A stretch of 64,000 nt of DNA from Paenibacillus catalpae (GCF_900112695.1 NZ_FOMT01000001.1:1488001-1552000), one strand, 5' to 3'; shown: positions 16,924 through 26,091, counted from the first letter of the stretch. The notes: a model not told the origin generated them from the letters alone. Translations and numbers: made by a program.

Positions 16924-17670
16924 TTAGCTGCCAATAATTGCGAGAAAAATTTCCTCCAATGAAAGTTGTTTTTCCACATATTCTACTTTTGCTGGCGGGA
17001 ACAGCTTTTTCAGCTCCTCAAGCGTGCCAGTGATAATAATCCGACCTTCATGCAAAATGGCAATTCGATCGGCAAGTTGTTCAGCTTCATCCAAATACTG
17101 AGTGGTCAGGAATACCGTCGTGCCTCCGTCGGCAAGCTCCTTGACAATCTTCCAAGCCTCCATGCGTGCCTCGGGGTCAAGCCCCGTGGTCGGCTCGTCG
17201 AGGAAAATGAGCTGCGGCTTTCCGATCAAGCTCATGGCAATATCGAGTCTGCGGCGCATACCGCCCGAATAAGTGGACACTTTACGGTCGGCAGCGTCGG
17301 TCAATCCAAAGCGATTCAGTAAATCAACCGCGACCTGACGCGGATTTTTAAGGTGTCGCAGTTTTGCAATCATGATCAAATTTTCTCGCCCGGTCAATAT
17401 CTCGTCTACGGCAGCAAACTGCCCCGTCAGACTGATCGACTCTCGTACACGGTCAGGCTTTGACGCGACATCATATCCGTTGACGGCGGCGGTGCCTCCG
17501 TCCTGTTTGAGCAACGTGGTGAGGATTCTGACTATCGTCGTCTTGCCCGCGCCGTTGGAGCCAAGCAAGGCGAAAATCTCGCCTCGCTTCACTTCGAAAT
17601 CGACGCCTTTTAGGACTTCGGTGTCCTTGAAAGACTTTCGCAGACCTTTCACTTCAATTGCATTTTCCAT
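16924..17670 (-). CDS. ABC transporter ATP-binding protein (DrrA-like)
   Basis: A 248-residue ATPase with Walker A GSNGAGKTT (residues 37-45), signature STYSGGMRRRL (132-142), Walker B LIFLDEP (154-160) and the DrrA-typical RLDIAMSLIG after the signature. It powers the DrrB-like permease encoded next. It is shorter than DrrA, as usual for the Firmicutes version. GGGGG precedes ATG 17670. The padR-led setting suggests induction by the exported compound. Confidence 0.9.
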   Translation of the reverse strand: MENAIEVKGLRKSFKDTEVLKGVDFEVKRGEIFALLGSNGAGKTTIVRILTTLLKQDGGTAAVNGYDVASKPDRVRESISLTGQFAAVDEILTGRENLIMIAKLRHLKNPRQVAVDLLNRFGLTDAADRKVSTYSGGMRRRLDIAMSLIGKPQLIFLDEPTTGLDPEARMEAWKIVKELADGGTTVFLTTQYLDEAEQLADRIAILHEGRIIITGTLEELKKLFPPAKVEYVEKQLSLEEIFLAIIGS

Positions 17671-17682
17671 CCCGAACCCCCT

Positions 17683-18024
17683 TTATTTCTTCTTATCCTT
17701 AACCTTCTTGTCGAATTCTTTGTCAATCGCTTCTTGAATGATGTCATCATAAGTTTTTGAATCTTTGATTAGATCATCGCAGAAAGCCGCTACATCACTG
17801 CCCGTCACTTCAAGCACGCCTTTCCCCAAGGCAGCGCCCCCTTCGAATAACTCGACAATCCCCGAGAGTAAACCTGTACCTTCGGTCAGCTCCACAGGGC
17901 CGACCTTAAAGAAATATTTTTGAATCTCCCTGTAAACAATCTGATAATCTTCCGGAAGCGCTTTGACACGCGCCACATGCGCTCGCCACTCTTTTTTGCC
18001 TTCGATCATATCTCGAATACTCAT
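17683..18024 (-). CDS. DUF1048-domain protein
   Basis: A 113-residue soluble helical protein of the DUF1048 family (motifs KALPEDYQIVYREIQKYF and GSDVAAFCDDLI). DUF1048 genes are commonly found between padR and ABC-exporter genes in Firmicutes. Their role is unknown. It lies 12 bases before the ATPase gene and is a divergent paralogue of the next upstream gene. Confidence 0.85.
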   Translation of the reverse strand: MSIRDMIEGKKEWRAHVARVKALPEDYQIVYREIQKYFFKVGPVELTEGTGLLSGIVELFEGGAALGKGVLEVTGSDVAAFCDDLIKDSKTYDDIIQEAIDKEFDKKVKDKKK

Positions 18025-18076
18025 TATTTCACCCTCCTAGAGCTGTTTGTAATGATTCTAGCTTAGAATAGATAAA

Positions 18077-18424
18077 TTATTTGCCTAATTTTTTAGCGAT
18101 ATTTTTGTTGAGCTGCTCGCGCCACTTATCTCGAATAGTCTTTGCCCCTTCTTCGCTTGCTAGCGCGGAACAGAAGCCTTTGATATCGTCCCCCAAAACC
18201 TCTTGAACGCTCTGACCGTCCGCCGCCGTTTCTTCGAGCAGGCCAAGCACGCCGTCCAGAATTGGTATGAGGTTGCGGCCTGTAAAATCGGAGTGCGGCC
18301 AAAGATTAGCATTAATTTCCCCCCATGCCGCTTGATAATCAGCCGGCAGCTTTTTGACTCGCGATTCAAAAGATTTCATTTCTTTCGTCATGTCGCTGCC
18401 GGTAATTTTTTCCCAAAAATTCAT
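18077..18424 (-). CDS. DUF1048-domain protein, second copy
   Basis: A 115-residue DUF1048 protein (MNFWEKITGSDMTKEMKSFE, then KKLPADYQAAWGEINANLW and GDDIKGFCSALASEEG). ATG 18424 overlaps the padR stop in an ATGA arrangement and has GGAGAG seven bases upstream, so translation is probably coupled. The frame is open further upstream, but that part lies inside padR. Confidence 0.85.
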   Translation of the reverse strand: MNFWEKITGSDMTKEMKSFESRVKKLPADYQAAWGEINANLWPHSDFTGRNLIPILDGVLGLLEETAADGQSVQEVLGDDIKGFCSALASEEGAKTIRDKWREQLNKNIAKKLGK

Positions 18425-18747
18425 GATTGTCTCTCCTTTAACTCGTTCATTTTTGATGATACGAACAACCATTTATCCCAGAACCTCCGCAGCTCCTCGC
18501 GTCCCGCGTCATTAATCGCGAAAAACTTTCGCGGCGGTCCCATGTCGGAGGGCTTCTTGGTAATCTCCACCAGCTTATTTTTTTCAAGCCGGATCAGGAT
18601 GGTGTACACCGTTCCCTCCACAACATCCGTGAAGCCGAGGGCGTTCAGGCTCCGCGTAATTTCGTACCCGTAGGTTTCTTTGCGGCTTATAATTTCAAGG
18701 ACACAGCCCTCGAGAACCCCTTTGAGCATTTCCGTCAGGTTTTCCAA
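18421..18747 (-). CDS. PadR-family transcriptional regulator
   Basis: A 108-residue PadR protein. The winged helix reads EMLKGVLEGCVLEIISRKET, then YGYEITRSLNALG, EGTVYTILIRLEKNKLVE and the wing PPRKFFAINDAGREEL, with a C-terminal dimerisation helix. TTG 18747 has AGGAG at the best spacing; GTG 18750 or 18756 are alternatives. It heads the operon with two DUF1048 genes and the exporter, and probably represses it through the palindrome upstream. Confidence 0.85.
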   Translation of the reverse strand: MENLTEMLKGVLEGCVLEIISRKETYGYEITRSLNALGFTDVVEGTVYTILIRLEKNKLVEITKKPSDMGPPRKFFAINDAGREELRRFWDKWLFVSSKMNELKERQS

Positions 18748-18769
18748 CACAATCACTCCTTGCTATTCT

Positions 18770-18834
18770 GTACCACTGGTATTCAGTGATACTTACTACA
18801 GCTATAAAGTAACACTTAGTAGTTGAGTTGTCAA
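18770..18834 (-). promoter_or_regulatory. promoter and candidate PadR operator
   Basis: A near-perfect palindrome GTACCACTG-5-CAGTGATAC (18770-18792) lies just upstream of padR. Beyond it are two related 13-base direct repeats, GTGATACTTACTA (18786) and GTAACACTTAGTA (18809), spaced 23 bases apart. In minus sense a TTGACA -35 lies at 18829-18834. The arrangement suits PadR autorepression. Confidence 0.5.
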
Positions 18835-18951
18835 TAGCGTTTGCTCACGGATATTGCTTTTCTTAAATATCCTATCCGCGGACGCTGCCTTTCGGTACAA
18901 TGGACATGATAACTACTACTCAAACCGTTAGAGCCAGGAGGAACTTTCAAG

Positions 18952-20238
18952 ATGAACGAACAATTCGAGCAGCTTTTTAATTCGGCTGAGGCACAACAAC
19001 TGCTGGAGCAGATGTACGGCAGCGAAGAACGAGAACGACAGATCGACAGGTACCGGAAATGTATGGATGGATACCGTGCGCAATATGGAAAGACAGAGTC
19101 ATTGAAATACTTCAGTGCGCCGGGTCGCACAGAGATTGGCGGCAATCATACGGACCATAATAACGGAAAGGTACTGGCAGCTAGTATTCAGTTAGATACA
19201 ATTGCAGCGGCATCAGCCGTGGACACCGGAGTCATTTCCGTCATTTCCGAAGGGTATCCAGGTATATCCGTCATCCATCTAGATGATCTGGAGCCGCAGG
19301 CAGGCGAAGGCGGAACGGCTGCTTTGATCCGCGGTATTGCACACGGTTTCCAGCAGCACGGATACCGAATCGGGGGATTCAATGCTAACGTCAGCAGTAA
19401 CGTGCTTCCGGCATCAGGCCTCAGCTCCTCTGCATCTTTCGAAGTTCTGATTTGCCAGATTTTAAATACTTTTTATAACAACGGAGAGATGGATGCGGTC
19501 ATGATGTCTCGCATCGGCAAGCATGCCGAAAATCTCTATTGGAACAAGCCATCAGGGATGCTTGACCAGATGGCCTGCTCGCACGGTGGTATGATCACAA
19601 TCGACTTTAAGAATCCGGCAGAGCCACGGATCGAGCGTATTCCAGGTACCTTTGAAGCAGCAGGCTACAGCCTTGTGATTGTCAGCACCGGTGGTAACCA
19701 TGCTGACCTGACGGAGGATTACGCTTCAATCCCCAGAGAGATGCGGGCGGTGGCACAAGCCTTCGGTGTTGAGGTATGTCGCGATTTGACGGCAGAGATG
19801 ATCTACGACCGGCTCGCGGAACTCCGCGCAACTGCCGGAGATCGAGCGGTGCTTCGGGTGCTGCATTACCTGGATGAAAATGACCGCGTCGGGCGGCAGG
19901 TAGAGGCTATTAAGGCTGGTGAGTGGCAGGACATGCTGAAGCATATTACCGCTTCAGGTAATTCCTCGTGGAAATGGCTGCAGAACATCTACCAAGAATC
20001 GGTATCCCGTGAACAAGGGATTGCTCTTACACTCGCCATTACCGAACGTTTCATCAATCAGTTGGGCGACGGTGCATGCAGAGTACACGGTGGCGGCTTC
20101 GCCGGCGTCATTCTCGCCGTTTTGCCACATGCGGCGGTAGCGGAATACCGAGAACTAATCGGGCGTACGACCGGAACGGAACTGTTCAAGATACGCGTGC
20201 GCGAAATCGGAGCGGTCTGCTTGAATACGCAATTGTAG
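18952..20238 (+). CDS. galactokinase (GHMP kinase family)
   Basis: A 428-residue kinase that phosphorylates galactose at C1. Motif 1 is APGRTEIGGNHTDHNNG (about residue 62), the galactokinase signature in the variant common in Firmicutes. Motif 2, the ATP-binding LPASGLSSSAS, is near residue 150. Motif 3 is HGGGFAGVILAV near 380. No galE or galT lies nearby, so it stands alone. The acceptor sugar could differ from galactose in this subgroup. AGGAGGA precedes ATG 18952. Confidence 0.85.
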   Translation: MNEQFEQLFNSAEAQQLLEQMYGSEERERQIDRYRKCMDGYRAQYGKTESLKYFSAPGRTEIGGNHTDHNNGKVLAASIQLDTIAAASAVDTGVISVISEGYPGISVIHLDDLEPQAGEGGTAALIRGIAHGFQQHGYRIGGFNANVSSNVLPASGLSSSASFEVLICQILNTFYNNGEMDAVMMSRIGKHAENLYWNKPSGMLDQMACSHGGMITIDFKNPAEPRIERIPGTFEAAGYSLVIVSTGGNHADLTEDYASIPREMRAVAQAFGVEVCRDLTAEMIYDRLAELRATAGDRAVLRVLHYLDENDRVGRQVEAIKAGEWQDMLKHITASGNSSWKWLQNIYQESVSREQGIALTLAITERFINQLGDGACRVHGGGFAGVILAVLPHAAVAEYRELIGRTTGTELFKIRVREIGAVCLNTQL

Positions 20239-20253
20239 GTTAGACAGCATTGA

Positions 20254-20311
20254 AGGCTCCCCTTATACGAACAGGTTAATTGCAATTACCTGTCTATCGT
20301 AAGGGGAGCCT
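20254..20311 (+). terminator. long hairpin after galactokinase
   Basis: A long stem starts AGGCTCCCCTTA and ends TAAGGGGAGCCT, with an inner ACAGGT/ACCTGT stem. It begins 16 bases after the stop codon. There is no long T-run, so it may be a stabilising 3' structure as much as a terminator. Confidence 0.6.
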
Positions 20312-20396
20312 AAACATGCGGTGAGCTGCCATTAGTCTTATCTGGATTACATTTCCTTTGGTTCAACGAGACAATCCTCACAAACCCGTTTAATCT

Positions 20397-20825
20397 CTAG
20401 AATAAGCCAAAACCGTAATACGTCGCTGCCGCGAATAAAACAGTCCAGAATACAAGACTCACAGTCATCCAGATGAGGACGTTTTTACGCGGGGCATTAA
20501 AAATCATGGCGAAGACGACTGCAACTTCCGTTCCAACAAGCAGCGGACCGATTACGGCGAGGCCAGGCAGTCCATACTTAACGAACACTTTATGCGCGCG
20601 TCTGCTCTTTTTGCTTTCCTGCAGCTGCCTCTCGTCGTACATGCGTTTTTTGTTCCTCCACTCCTGCCACCTGTGGAAGAGGAAGATCATCAGCAGAACG
20701 GTAAGCCAATTGCCCGTAAAAGCAAGAATTGTCGACCAGACAGGATTTAAACCAAGCGCAATCGCCAGCACGACAACCGCCGAAGACTCTATCCAGGGCA
20801 GCGCCGACAAAACGAAGACTGCCAA
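20397..20825 (-). CDS. small multidrug-export family protein, probable frameshift at the N-terminus
   Basis: A 142-residue membrane protein with about four helices. It matches what I know of the Sm_multidrug_ex family (ALPWIESS near the start, KYGLPGLAVIGPLLVGTEVAV in the middle). The frame has only a TTG at 20825 without a ribosome site. A GGAGG with ATG 20857 lies just upstream and encodes MLENILKNGLT, a typical family start, but one frame away; that frame stops at 20789. A one- or two-base indel near 20825 would unite them, so the gene may be broken or the sequence may hold an error. Confidence 0.6.
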   Translation of the reverse strand: MAVFVLSALPWIESSAVVVLAIALGLNPVWSTILAFTGNWLTVLLMIFLFHRWQEWRNKKRMYDERQLQESKKSRRAHKVFVKYGLPGLAVIGPLLVGTEVAVVFAMIFNAPRKNVLIWMTVSLVFWTVLFAAATYYGFGLF

Positions 20826-20995
20826 GTAAGACCATTCTTCAAGATATTCTCAAGCATCGTTGACCTCCTTCTAATCTTGATGACCTTTATTTATATGGTT
20901 AATTTGCATGTTTTTGTTCAAATGCGAGAAAATGTTTCAGTTATGTCCTCATGGTGAATCAGCCGCTGAAGAAGCAGCTGGGCACACTGGCGCGT

Positions 20996-22117
20996 TCACT
21001 CTTCAACATTTTTGATCTGATGGTTATGAGCTTTCTGGATGATCGACGCTATCCATAGAATAAGTGGAATTAAGAGCCCGCAAACAGGAAATAATACGTA
21101 ATTCCACAAGCTAAAGAACAGATCAAAGATAGTCGCTACAGGACTAATAAGAGCTGTAATAAAAATGATTGGCGTGACGATCCAAATCACAACGCGCCAG
21201 TCTTCTATCCTAAGCCACTGCGCTGTTTCATAGCTTATAACGAATAAATAGATAGACAACGTGCTTGTGATTCCAAATATCCATAGTGAAAATATAAACG
21301 TATCGATGTTTTGAATGAAATCCATAATATCGACCGACCTGGAGTAGGAAAAATAGAGATCCTGCATTTTGGCTGCCATCGACGGTCCAAATACCGATAT
21401 ACCAAGTACGGTTATAATAACGAACGTAATCGAACATAAAGCGACGGCTCTTAACGACCAAGCCGATGCCTTTTTGGCTTCATTATTCATAAAAGGAATT
21501 AGAACCAATAAAAGCATCGATCCTCCAGCAAAAAGAGGAGCATGAGGCACTGTTCCTTTTATGATGGTCAGCCATCCTGTATCATAATAGACGGGAAGCA
21601 ATCTTCCCCATCTTATATTTTGCATATTCAGAAAAAAGGTCGCAAAGATCACAGCAAAAAAAAGCGGTCCTACAATATCATTAAACCTCCCGATACCCCC
21701 GATTCCTCCACTTGTCAAAAAAACCATCAAAATCACTATGATCAACATGATAATCCATTCGGGAGCCCGATCAAGCAACGTACTGTGAATAAATTCTCCC
21801 GAGTAGCGCAGCATCATAGAGCAAATCAATATCCATGCAATGAAATAAGGTAAAACGACGACTCGCCCGAACCACCTGCCTAGAACCCTCTGACAGAATT
21901 GGACCAAGGATTGATTAGGGTTGTACAATCGAAGACGGGCTAGCAGGTAGCTAAAGACGGCAACCGCCATTCCGCCTAAGGCGATTGAAATCCATGCATC
22001 CTGCTTTGATATGACAACAACTTGTTTGATGAATGGAAAGACCAGGCTCCAATTAATGATTTGGATCAGCCAGAATAATTGAATCCCCGAAAGTACCATG
22101 TACCCTTTCGATCTCAC
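20996..22117 (-). CDS. germinant receptor subunit B (GerAB/GerKB family), second operon
   Basis: A 373-residue membrane protein with about ten helices, a paralogue of the B subunit in operon 1. It begins MRSKGYMVLSGIQLFWLIQI. GTG 22117 has GGGGGG seven bases upstream and is preferred over TTG 22132. The C-terminal tail is basic and polar. It is the last gene of operon 2, starting 19 bases after the C gene. Confidence 0.85.
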   Translation of the reverse strand: MRSKGYMVLSGIQLFWLIQIINWSLVFPFIKQVVVISKQDAWISIALGGMAVAVFSYLLARLRLYNPNQSLVQFCQRVLGRWFGRVVVLPYFIAWILICSMMLRYSGEFIHSTLLDRAPEWIIMLIIVILMVFLTSGGIGGIGRFNDIVGPLFFAVIFATFFLNMQNIRWGRLLPVYYDTGWLTIIKGTVPHAPLFAGGSMLLLVLIPFMNNEAKKASAWSLRAVALCSITFVIITVLGISVFGPSMAAKMQDLYFSYSRSVDIMDFIQNIDTFIFSLWIFGITSTLSIYLFVISYETAQWLRIEDWRVVIWIVTPIIFITALISPVATIFDLFFSLWNYVLFPVCGLLIPLILWIASIIQKAHNHQIKNVEE

Positions 22118-22136
22118 CGATAATCCCCCCAACTAC

Positions 22137-23294
22137 TTACTTTAATTCAACGGGTGCCGTAACTTGCCCTGGTGTTTTGCATTTCATTTTCACTTTTACC
22201 GAAACTTGAAGCTCGGAAAAGTAATTATCCCATCTCCCTTTGAACTTATGCCATTGGCGCGGGTGTTGATAATGCAGGGCTTCTCCAAATCTGAAAATAT
22301 CAGAATGATATTGCTGCTGAACTTTTTTGATTAACTGTTGGACTTCCTTCTGTATCTTGCTATTGATTATATTTTCAAGTAAGCGAAGTTCTTTTCGCAT
22401 TGCCGGATTCAAATTCGTGTTGTTTTCAGCGACGGTTCCGCTGCCGGTTAGGTAAAGGTCTACTTTTATCTGTTTATTGACAATTCGAGTATGGACCCGA
22501 TATTCCAAATTCGTAAAATATAAACTGATATTGTCATGTTCTTTTCCGGCAATATTCAAGGAGTAATCAAAACTGGATTGCCTCCCAGTCATCCAATTGG
22601 TATACACGGATTCTTGATCATCCAAAAAACCAGCCAATTTTAACCCGTTTGTCTTGTTGAATACGGCGATGCCATAATAATAAGGCTTGGAGTCAGCCGT
22701 GAGAGCAATCGCAGGCGCGGATGGATGTACCCCTTCTGTAAAAGTATCTGCCATAAAATCACGGAAGTACATATAATGCAAGCTGAGCACATCTTCTTGA
22801 CGCTTAAGCGCAATAGACATGTACGGTTCAAATACAGATTTTTTAGATAAGATTTTTTTTGCTTGAGCATCTTTTACAACAAACAGCTTTGAACGCAGCT
22901 CCGACCGAGGATTGCGAACGAATTGATCCAATAAATGGCCGATTCCTTTTTCCGCCAAAGGCTGGCCAATAACTACAACTTCGCGATGTCCCGGAAACAA
23001 TTCCCTAGACAGTTTCTTTTGCATGTTCCGCATGGCATCGGAAACATTGATTCCGGTAGCGCTCGTCAATTCGAAACTTTTATCTGTTCCCCCTCCCCCG
23101 CTATCCTGCCCGCCGCTCAACCCCGCTGGTATTGCAATTTGAAAGCTCACCTCAAGCTTTCCGTCATCTGTCAGGTCTAAGCCTTCCCCCATATCGAATG
23201 CAAGACGATCCGGCTCCCTTCTGTTTTGGGTGCAACCGGTCATCATGGAAAGTAACAAGAGAATCAGCATCCATAGTTTACATAATCGCCTCAT
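22137..23294 (-). CDS. germinant receptor lipoprotein subunit C (Ger(x)C family), second operon
   Basis: A 385-residue lipoprotein with lipobox MMTGC (Cys21). Family features include the LAFDMGEGLDLTDDGKLEVS strand pair, LFPGHREVVVIGQPLAEKG and a late HYQHPRQWHKFKG. A Gly/Ser-rich insert (SGGQDSGGGGTD) near residue 65 replaces the usual loop. ATG 23294 overlaps the A-gene stop by four bases (ATGA). Confidence 0.9.
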   Translation of the reverse strand: MRRLCKLWMLILLLLSMMTGCTQNRREPDRLAFDMGEGLDLTDDGKLEVSFQIAIPAGLSGGQDSGGGGTDKSFELTSATGINVSDAMRNMQKKLSRELFPGHREVVVIGQPLAEKGIGHLLDQFVRNPRSELRSKLFVVKDAQAKKILSKKSVFEPYMSIALKRQEDVLSLHYMYFRDFMADTFTEGVHPSAPAIALTADSKPYYYGIAVFNKTNGLKLAGFLDDQESVYTNWMTGRQSSFDYSLNIAGKEHDNISLYFTNLEYRVHTRIVNKQIKVDLYLTGSGTVAENNTNLNPAMRKELRLLENIINSKIQKEVQQLIKKVQQQYHSDIFRFGEALHYQHPRQWHKFKGRWDNYFSELQVSVKVKMKCKTPGQVTAPVELK

Positions 23295-24778
23295 GCGTTT
23301 CCGCCTTTTCTCCTCTGATCTGCGTTTTTTGTAATTTTATACGGCCAACGAATCCACCAATCCTTAAGCCATTGTCCGGCAATTGGAGCCACCGGGGAAA
23401 GGTAGGGCATCCCGAAGGGGCGCAGCTGAACGAGATGAATCAAGATGGCAACAATTCCGGCCACCAGCCCAAACAGGCCGAATAAGCCGGAAAGAAGGAT
23501 CAAGGGGAACCTAAGTATTCGTAGCGGAATCCCGAAGCGATACCGTGGAATGATGAATGAAGCGATACCGGCCGCCGATACGACAATAACAATGGGTGAA
23601 GATATGATCCCGGCGCGAACGGCCGCCTCACCGATGACGAGTGCACCAACCACACTCACAAGTGGACCAATCGTTTTTGGTAAGCGAATCCCAGCTTCCC
23701 GCAGTCCTTCAAACATAACTTCCATCATGAGTACCTCAATTAAGGTCGGAAAAGGCGCTCTTTCACGAAGGGCTGCGATGCTGATCATTAATTTGGAAGG
23801 GACCAGCTCTTGGTGAAAATTAGTCAATGCAATGTAGAATGAGGGTAAGAGAACTGAAAAGAGGGAGAAGAAATAGCGGATTGTCCGATTCAAGAAGACA
23901 TACAGAAACCGCTCGTAATAATCATCCGGGGCTTGCAGCCCGCTCCAGAAGGTCATTGGAACAACAAGGACATAGGGCGTACCGTCTGTTAGAATGGCTA
24001 CTTTTCCCTCCATTATTTCGGCAGAGACGACATCGGGCCGCTCCGTGTTTAGCATCTGCGGGAAAGGAGAAAAATGCGTATCCTCTATAGACTCTTCGAT
24101 ATACCCGGATTCAAAAATACCATCCATTTCAATGCGGTTAATTCTGGCAAGAACTTCATCCAGCAGGTTCGGGTCTACTATGCCCTCAATATAAGCGACG
24201 ACTACATTCGTTTTTGTAAGCTTCCCTATCTTTATTGCTTCCAATTTCAGCTTCGTCGTCGCGAATTTTTTGCGGATTAGAACCGTATTCGTCCGGATGT
24301 CTTCTGTAAAGCTTTCTTTCGCACCTCGAAGAGTAGGCTCTGAAGTCGATTCTTCAATACTGCGAGTGGGCACTTTTTTGACCTGGGCGACGCAGGCAAC
24401 CCCTTCCCCATCCGCTAATATGGCTAAATCACCTTTTAAAATGTGCTCTGCGATTTCGTCAAAGTCGGATAGTTTCTTCACTTGCAATCCTGAATAAAGT
24501 TCCCGCTCGCACATGTTGGTGATGTCCCCAATTGCGCCGAACCCTTGTGCTTGCCCTTCGAAAAGAATCGGCTTTAGCAGATTGGATTCGATAAGCTCAA
24601 CATCAATCATGCCGTCGACATAGATTAACAGGATCCTGATTTTTCTGTGCGAATTCATTTCACGAAAAACAATATCCGAACACTTCTCAAACGCTTTCTT
24701 AAAATCCGACTTATTTTGATCTATATCTTTCGTTATCGGTTGATTTGAGGCTTCCATTTTTAATTTAGACAAGACCAA
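23291..24778 (-). CDS. germinant receptor subunit A (GerA family), second operon
   Basis: A 495-residue paralogue of the operon 1 A subunit with a soluble N-terminal half and a membrane C-terminal half. Motifs are KAFEKCSDIVFREM, YIEGIVDPNLLDEV, PFPQMLNTERPDVV, EGKVAILTDGT and REAGIRLPKTIGPLVSVVGA. The start is TTG 24778 with AAGGGGAG upstream. Unlike operon 1, this operon has no small D gene. Confidence 0.9.
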   Translation of the reverse strand: MVLSKLKMEASNQPITKDIDQNKSDFKKAFEKCSDIVFREMNSHRKIRILLIYVDGMIDVELIESNLLKPILFEGQAQGFGAIGDITNMCERELYSGLQVKKLSDFDEIAEHILKGDLAILADGEGVACVAQVKKVPTRSIEESTSEPTLRGAKESFTEDIRTNTVLIRKKFATTKLKLEAIKIGKLTKTNVVVAYIEGIVDPNLLDEVLARINRIEMDGIFESGYIEESIEDTHFSPFPQMLNTERPDVVSAEIMEGKVAILTDGTPYVLVVPMTFWSGLQAPDDYYERFLYVFLNRTIRYFFSLFSVLLPSFYIALTNFHQELVPSKLMISIAALRERAPFPTLIEVLMMEVMFEGLREAGIRLPKTIGPLVSVVGALVIGEAAVRAGIISSPIVIVVSAAGIASFIIPRYRFGIPLRILRFPLILLSGLFGLFGLVAGIVAILIHLVQLRPFGMPYLSPVAPIAGQWLKDWWIRWPYKITKNADQRRKGGNA

Positions 24779-24830
24779 TTGGAGGCTCCCCTTTCATTCC
24801 GCTTACATCGGATGATCGCCTAGTGTAGGA

Positions 24831-24861
24831 TAGATTTTCCTGTAACGATAACTATTATTCA
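24831..24861 (-). promoter_or_regulatory. possible sigma-G promoter of germination operon 2
   Basis: In minus sense TGAATA (24856-24861) and AAATCTA (24831-24837) are 18 bases apart, about 53 bases before the A gene. The -35 fits sigma-G well; the -10 matches five of seven positions. Confidence 0.3.
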
Positions 24862-24971
24862 TGTGCCACGGCCTGTAATATTCCCCTGATGTCAAGACAC
24901 GAGGCGAAATAAAGCCAACGACCTTGGAGATAAGTTCTTATCATTTGCTCAAAACTAGAACTTATTTAAAT

Positions 24972-25004
24972 AAAAAAAAAGCCGCATATTATTATGCGGC
25001 TTTC
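24972..25004 (-). terminator. rho-independent terminator
   Basis: AGCCGCATAATAATATGCGGCT followed by TTTTTTTT in minus sense, 16 bases after the stop of the SnoaL-like gene at 25020. A textbook terminator of the SDR-cupin-SnoaL operon. Confidence 0.9.
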
Positions 25005-25019
25005 GATAGGTTTAGCAAA

Positions 25020-25448
25020 TTAATCAATTGCAGGCTTCGCTAATTGCTGCGAGAGCTCGTATGCGCTTCGCTCTACCCAATTGCGGGCGAGCTTACCATC
25101 GCGAACCTCCCATACTGCGATGCCGGAGAGCTGAATCGGACGATCGTCGGGAGGAAAACCGAGAACACCTTGGTTATACCCCGTGACTACCCAGCGCGAA
25201 ACGACGCGGGTACCGTCGGCGCTGCTGAACATGTCGAGGCTCTTTAGACTGATGTCGCGGATCTTCGAGGTGAAGGTTCGCGCCCACTCCTTAAAGGCAG
25301 CGCGGCCCACGACATCACCACCTGGGTTCGAGAGAATAAAGTCATCGGTGCAGAGACGGTCGATTGCGTCAAGGTCCTGCGGAAGGTTGTAAACTTTGGC
25401 CCAGAACTCCGTGAGAAGCTCTTCGCCGTGGCTGCTGAATGATTCCAT
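25020..25448 (-). CDS. SnoaL/NTF2-like protein (ester-cyclase type)
   Basis: A 142-residue NTF2-fold protein. It has an N-terminal helix (EFWAKVYNLPQDLDAIDRL), CTDDFILSNPGGDVVGR with the usual aspartate, and strands ending GIAVWEVRDGKLARNWVE, the pattern of SnoaL-like polyketide cyclases and small stress-related isomerases. GAGGTG precedes ATG 25448. It is the last gene of the operon with cupin and SDR. Confidence 0.8.
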   Translation of the reverse strand: MESFSSHGEELLTEFWAKVYNLPQDLDAIDRLCTDDFILSNPGGDVVGRAAFKEWARTFTSKIRDISLKSLDMFSSADGTRVVSRWVVTGYNQGVLGFPPDDRPIQLSGIAVWEVRDGKLARNWVERSAYELSQQLAKPAID

Positions 25449-25568
25449 CTGTCAAAATCACCTCATTCAAATATTTAGTTAAGACGGAACAGCCAGATTT
25501 AGTACTAGGCTGTCCCGTTCCTCTTTTTTTAATTAATGTTATGAAGTCCAATTGTCAGGTTCCAAATA

Positions 25569-26042
25569 TTAACGGGATTGCTGAAGGATCGGAGGCCCAA
25601 TAATTAGAGTATCATTCTGCTCGGCCAGCCGCCCAATTTCCTCGAGTGAATTTCGGCCGATTTCTGCGAAGAAATCGTCAATACCGCCAGGTGCAAAGGT
25701 GAAAAGGATACGTCCCATTTCGGATCCGACGTTAGCCCACGCGTGTGGTACACCGCGAGGAACCACGACGCTCGTTCCTGGAGTAGCATCAAATTCCTCT
25801 TCCCCGCATTGGAAACGGAAAGTTCCTTCAAGAATCTCGAATACCTCTTCCCTTTCCTTATGAATATGCTTCGGTGGACCAATTAAAGCTGGCACACGCG
25901 CTTCGATAACGGTTATCGCTCCTCCAACTTGATTGCTGTGGATGCGAATGGCCATTTGTTCGCCCGGCATCGTGTCAAACCATTCCAGATCCTTGGCGAA
26001 AGTAACGACTGCACCGGCTACGGCTTTATTTGTCTGTTCCAT
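25569..26042 (-). CDS. cupin-domain protein
   Basis: A 157-residue single-domain cupin. Motif 1 is GPPKHIHKEREEVFEILEG, with the two histidines and glutamate that bind metal. Motif 2 is VVVPRGVPHAWAN, with the last histidine. It is probably a small dioxygenase, isomerase or binding protein acting on the same compound as the neighbouring SDR. AAGGAG precedes ATG 26042, 49 bases after the SDR gene. Confidence 0.85.
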   Translation of the reverse strand: MEQTNKAVAGAVVTFAKDLEWFDTMPGEQMAIRIHSNQVGGAITVIEARVPALIGPPKHIHKEREEVFEILEGTFRFQCGEEEFDATPGTSVVVPRGVPHAWANVGSEMGRILFTFAPGGIDDFFAEIGRNSLEEIGRLAEQNDTLIIGPPILQQSR

Positions 26043-26091
26043 CTCTCATTCTCCTTAGTAAAGATGTTCTGTTGCCCTTGCAACTTTTCTT

